Positions 59,401 through 64,000 of a stretch of 64,000 nucleotides of DNA are shown piece by piece. The stretch is from Trichobilharzia szidati (Eukaryota; Platyhelminthes; Trematoda; Strigeidida; Schistosomatidae): positions 117,172,110 through 117,236,109 of the forward strand of contig OX235279.1 of assembly GCA_944472155.2 (NCBI GenBank). Reading direction: 5' to 3'. Made by a program: the position numbers and the translations under genes. Positions within the stretch are counted from its first letter, which is position 1, and each line of letters begins with the position of its first letter. The notes beneath the pieces are model-generated. The model worked only from the letters and a program-made list of their open reading frames with translations, was not told the origin of the DNA and searched no databases.

Positions 59401-62400
59401 GTAACAAAGGAGGAGCTGGTATTGATGACCGTTAGTTTACACTGTTTTGTCGGGGTGATTTTTCTAAAATATTATTAGCATTGCACCAGTTAATACCAAA
59501 CTAACCGTGAGTTAGCTAATAGTATCTGACCAGCTTAGAAGCTTTTTTCAAATAGCGACATCATACTCGAATTCCGCAAGTGAGAACTTTGATTGTATAC
59601 GGTAGTACTTGTAATGTCCAACACCTTTACAATACACAATGAGTATTTTTCTTTTGCAGTATAACATCTTGAAAGTGGATTTTCCACAACGACCAAAGTA
59701 GATATCACACGAAACTATATTTACTTATGCCTTGTGTACATTAACAGCCTGGTCATGATTTTATCTCAAGTATTGAAATGACTAGTCATTGGAATTTAAT
59801 CAATTTTACGCTATCTGGTTTCTAGTGCTGACTTAAATTTTCACGCAAAATTTCAATTTGCCAGACAAGTTTAGAAATTAAGCATCTTGTTGCGCTTTAG
59901 ACTGACCATTGGTGATCGATGACTACTAACGGAAAAATGTGAATTTCGGTTTTGGCCTATGGCACCAGTAGACCAGTGGTGGCGTTTTTGACTGCACTAC
60001 TGGGTCAAAATTTATTTGAATTTTTGACTGGACACTAGTTCTGTTTAGAATGTAAATGAATTTTGATGACTAGTATTGTGAAAAACAAAACTTATTTTTT
60101 AATGGCAACTTATCGATTACACAGAAATAGCTGGCAGTCTAATTTGCAGACACTGAAAAGCAATTAGCTGAGTTTTCAATGCTGACCAACTATATAAATC
60201 AAAATAAGTTGAGATTTTAAATAGTACATAAATATGCTGAAAATCTGTTGCACCTACCTTATCCTTGGTAATTGTTCACTCAGTGTTCGAAGAGTTCTAT
60301 CAATAGTTTGACAGTGAGATTAAGTGTGACTGGTTTTTGATGATTAAATACAGCAATCACGAAACTGTCTTAATATAGTAGTACCGACTTTTTGAATCTT
60401 TCAAATCGCTTTGGTCCTAATATCCTATTAAGAAAATGCGCATCTCGACGACAGCCAACGTGTGGGATAATCAGCTTTTAGGCTTCTCCTTGATTACCCT
60501 TATTCAACTGAAATGCGACCTCTTCATTTACTTAGTGGTTATGTTGTTCTAACTCCTCGTATTTTATTGTAATTCTAAATGTTTCTAAATTCTCAGGTGT
60601 GAATATAAACACATCATGCATGTACGTACATATATTGTATTTATTACTTTCAGTTCCCCACTTACTGAGCGAAGGCTTACCTATGACTCTGAAGACAGTT
60701 CGTGAAGAAATTAAGAAGGCTAACGAACTTGCTGCCATCTACACAAGTAAACAACACTTATAAATGATATAAAAAACTGGTTGAAACCCTAATTATGAAT
60801 AGCTGTTTATAAATTATTTTAGATTTTTTTTTCCGTATTTATTCCCTAACTTAATAGGCTTTTTACTCTCTCGTTTTCAAGTTGTAGGATAGCCACAACA
60901 AATTTATACTTTCATTATGTGCTTTACTATCAGTTTTAAGTTCACTGAATTCTTAGTTATCAATTAATTTCATTGGTGTTTATGTTACTTAAACAGTTCT
61001 ATTAGCAAAAGTAATTTAGTGATAGAAATTAAAAAGACGTACATAAAATGCGCTCAAGCATTTAAAGCTGAAGATCTTAGAAATATTAAGCAGTCCTAGA
61101 CTAAACTGAAGGTAGAATTTTAGCTTAATTTACAATACCTCGTGCCATGACTTTAAATGACGATGGGGACAGTGTGCTGTCAATAAGTAATTCAGTACGT
61201 TTGCATAAAGAAGCAGTTACGATATTATTAGACAGCAGAATTTTACCAGAACTCCATTATAAAGCAGTGGTGAATTCTCCCCACATAATTGGCATTCTCA
61301 CTGTAATGTTGCTAGAGGGAAATCGATAGGAAAGTTATTCATCAAGTGTTTAAAAATTAAGTTACGATTAAAAGAAATCTATAAATGGTTTGATATGTAA
61401 CTAGTGATACTTCTTCTTTACTTTTAACTCACTAGGTCTTTCTTATTGTTTGGATTCTACTTAAAGTCATAGGGAATTTTAAACACCGTAGTACTATTTA
61501 CCTAACACAACACGGACTACTACAAACATTTAAACAAAAACGAAAGCATCACTAACAATAATAAATTATTTCAGCTGCTGATTACCCATCATTTAAGGAT
61601 GCATGTGTAGTCTACCCTCAGTAAACCTCATTATTCAGCAGACTTGAATACTTGAACACCTCTGAAATACCGACCAACCGAGGGACATGAAATGAGTGGA
61701 AAATAAAAGAAAATGGACAAGTAGCGCCAGTAACCTTAGTTCCTGAAAATCAGTAGTGCTCAAGTTCACGGACGCTTCCTCATTAAAATACAGTGCTATT
61801 AGGAAAAATTCTAGCTGCATATTGTATATAAAGTTTCCTACATAGGAGTATTCTCCTTCTGGGCAAACATGACGAGGGCTATACGTACAGTTTCTTGATG
61901 TGAGCCTTCTGTTGTGTATTTGTATCCATTATGAATGTATTCACTTTTGTACAGATCCTATTTGTCCACACAGGCTAATTCCTCTTACCGATGAAGGCAC
62001 TTTGATAAAAGCACATAATATACAAATATATATGTATATATATGCACAAGAACAAACAGATATAATGGCAACACACTTAGTGATTACTTAAAACTATTAG
62101 TTTTAATACCTAGATTTATCTGTTCTCCTTTCACAAGGTCTTTTCTTGAAACTGTCGGCTGTAGACCCAACTTCTGGTGTTTTAAGTTCAGCTAATATTG
62201 CTGCTGAGGCTGCCAAAGAGATTGATATCACACCCAATCAATTACGCGCTGCTGTTATTAACGCCAGACAATATGGGAAATTTTTAAGGATAATTGAAAA
62301 AGAATTGAATAACATGCTCAAAGGCTTAGAGAAAATGATTGACAGTTTTAAAGGATGCATGAAAAGACTACATACACTAATCAGTGATCGTCCAGCTGTG

Positions 62401-64000
62401 CCAAGTAGCGAAGTTTATGTAAGACTTTTATGTACAAATACTGACTTTTTCTTATCTTTTCAAATATGTTGTGCACTTAAAACAGCGTTAACTATGGTTT
62501 CATTTTAGGAAAATAGAAAACAATAGAAGTTTTCAGTCTTATCTTAATTATTAACAATGTGTTTGAAAGAATCATGGTTAGTATGAGAGAAATAACGTGA
62601 ATGTATTCTAAGCGAGACCAATTATTCGAATAGACTTGTAAATCCCTTATTACTGAATAGAAAGTTATAGTAAACACTCTGTGGTATAAGGATGGTTCAT
62701 AAATGAAGCATAAATTTAAAACTTGTCCCAAACCGCAATAGCTTCATATTAGTATGAACAGAAAGAGTAGTAGTAAAAGTAGTAGTAATATTAATAGTTA
62801 GAAGAGGCAGGCAAATGAAACAAAGTCGTTATTTACTATGATCGGTGCTTAATTTTATTTTCGAAATATTATCATGCTTCTGATAACTCAAATGTGTCCA
62901 CCACAAAACTCTGAAGTGCCGACTAGATAAGTGAGACTTTTCTGTTCTGAATGCTGACTTAAACCACATTTTCATTTGAAATTCACTTATTCCCACGTTA
63001 AGGTAACATCAGTTAATTCGAAAAAAATTTGTCCAAAATTTTCTTACTAACAGCTATGAAATAACTTGTTTTTGTAAGGCATATGTAAAGGTAACAAAAG
63101 TTCCTGATTTTGCCACTTGTGGATGAAGACATCTTAATTTAATTGGTCGGCACAATTTCCATACAATCTGAGCTTAGCACAAAATGTGGGAATGAAACAG
63201 ACAGGAAATAAAATTGGACTTATTACTAAATACTTTTTTTAGAAAGGCTATTACCTAGTTCGGTGATTAAATGTAATTCCGAATTTATGCTTAACTTCTA
63301 ACTTATACGTTTATACGTTTTTACAAATTTTAGCCGGGCTTTTTACAACTTGCTAACTGCTGGACTTCTTTTCAAGATGAAATGGTTTTCTTGTCAGTAT
63401 TGACTAGTACTTTAAGCACTTTACAAACATACTTTGTTGGACGTCGGTTGAAATGGACAAGAGAAAAATTGTGTAATCTTATCTCCGATTCTGAAATCAC
63501 CTTTGATGAAAACCGTAAAGTAAGCCGAAATGGATGATATTTTTTCTCTGGAGATATAACTCTGTCATTTTTATCAGTAAAAAGTAATAAGAAGGAAATT
63601 TATTGTATCATTAAGAAATACATTTGTAATAATTAAAAGAAATGATTTGGAATATACCCATAAATTAATGAACAACATATTTGAAGACATCAAATTCACA
63701 AGAGAAGAAGAATTAGATAACACAAATCCCATTTTTAGAAATCTTAATCAGGAAAACTAACGCAGGGAATTTAAAAACACAAGTATGTAGAAAATCAACG
63801 CACACACATCAAATACTCAACTATACTAGCAATAACTCAATTACTCACAAAAGAAACTGTGTGGAGTCGTTGTTTAAAAAACTTCAAACACACTGTAGCA
63901 CTCCAGTATTGAAGAGAATGGAAGAAAAATACCTACTAACTGTCTTCAAAAAGAATGGATATCCGCACAATTCCATCAAAAAGTGTTTAAAATCGAGTCA
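56466..64000 (+). CDS. CFAP206: CFAP206, cilia and flagella associated protein 206 (5' eight exons)
   Basis: Known role: docks radial spoke 2 to the axonemal doublet microtubules in motile cilia and sperm. Exons: 56466-56573, 56613-56696, 56731-56821, 57992-58180, 59272-59430, 60654-60746, 62138-62418, 63334-63519. All are GT-AG and phases close (1191 nt, 397 codons). Matches to the family run in order: EGVITRIIKQI and VSETLVAFIV-KAVVLDPDSGF (exons 1-2), SVDTIKMQVFFEMN (3), EFLNEHHRVLEKRL and LLQSGLGSPT (4), ALQSVFPQ and LVTGIRLYNKDCNKGG (5), the VREEIKKANELAAIY helix (6), INARQYGKFLRIIEKEL and AVPSSEVY (7), CWTSFQDE (8). The human protein is about 620 residues, so the C-terminal third lies beyond the window. 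The exon 4 acceptor at 57990-57991 gives gap-free alignment, although the frame stays open further upstream. In a flatworm the likely sites are sperm, flame cells and the ciliated larva. Confidence 0.93.
56574..56612 (+). other. CFAP206 intron 1, 39 nt
   Basis: GTATGT to ATTAG. Splicing joins ...VAFI to VKAVV, which aligns with the family without a gap. Confidence 0.85.
56697..56730 (+). other. CFAP206 intron 2, 34 nt
   Basis: GTAAGC to TTAGTAG. Using the second of two adjacent TAG acceptors avoids an in-frame stop and joins KKLIE to LCVGRL, matching the family. It is among the shortest introns supported here. Confidence 0.8.
63640..64000 (+). pseudogene. Penelope-like element RT fragment in CFAP206 intron 8
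   Basis: The plus-strand text reads IFEDIKFTREEELDN, then after a one-frame shift EILIRKTNAGNLKTQV, STHTHQILNYTSN, CSTPVLKRMEEKYL and FKKNGYPHNSIKKCL. This is the segment just after the RT core of Penelope-like elements (xxIKFTxEEE, xxYRKxTHTxxYL, NGYP). The copy runs off the right edge. Orientation is the same as the host gene. Confidence 0.75.

Noticed and set aside
1..64000. A new multi-gene defence or biosynthetic system, CRISPR array or operon
   Set aside because: The window is eukaryotic, with dispersed spliced genes and retroelements. No clustered functional genes or regular spaced repeats were seen.

Overview
The window looks like nuclear DNA of a parasitic flatworm, most likely a blood fluke (Schistosoma or a close relative). 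It is AT-rich and gene-poor. Genes are split into many exons, with introns of 34-39 nt near the 5' end and introns of about 0.3-1.4 kb further on. The rest is dominated by decayed retroelements of kinds described from schistosomes: RTE-like and CR1-like LINEs, Penelope-like elements with a GIY-YIG domain, a Ty3/Gypsy element, and tRNA-derived SINEs, one of which carries a hammerhead ribozyme. No bacterial features, rRNA, intact tRNA genes or CRISPR arrays were seen.

Four host genes can be supported, three of them rebuilt here from exon translations, splice sites and reading phase. (1) A PLAC8-type cysteine-rich protein with a long acidic tail (14.19-14.73 kb, +, 3' exon only). (2) PIGC, a subunit of the first enzyme of GPI-anchor synthesis (38.55-41.92 kb, +, five exons), with an apparent 2-nt frameshift in exon 2. 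(3) MRPL49/mL49, a mitochondrial large-subunit ribosomal protein (46.35-41.98 kb, -, three exons). PIGC and MRPL49 are tail-to-tail, with stop codons 54 nt apart. (4) CFAP206, a radial-spoke docking protein of motile cilia (56.47 kb to beyond the right edge, +, eight exons seen).

Layout: 0.3-0.7 kb hammerhead SINE beside an RTE 3' tail; 3.8-5.8 kb two more RTE 3' ends, one split by a SINE; 9.8-10.1 kb a large hairpin repeat; 10.5-12.8 kb an RTE RT corpse (-) with a second LINE fragment (+) inside it; 13.7-13.9 kb another fragment of that second family; 14.2 kb PLAC8 exon; 14.8-20.2 kb no recognised content; 20.3 kb Penelope remnant; 22.5 kb SINE; 23.6-27.8 kb degenerate Gypsy element; 31.5-35.5 kb a nearly intact two-ORF CR1-type LINE (-); 36.4-36.9 kb Penelope remnant; 38.5-46.4 kb PIGC and MRPL49, with a Penelope remnant and a hairpin in MRPL49 introns; 49.8-55.6 kb LINE fragments (-) in the order expected of one broken element; 55.8 kb SINE; 56.5-64 kb CFAP206, with a Penelope RT fragment in its last visible intron.

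The best candidates for close study are the intact CR1-type LINE, the hammerhead SINE copy, the hairpin repeats, the PIGC frameshift and the very short introns. I did not find a clearly new multi-gene system. Family names rest on motif reading only; no database search was run.
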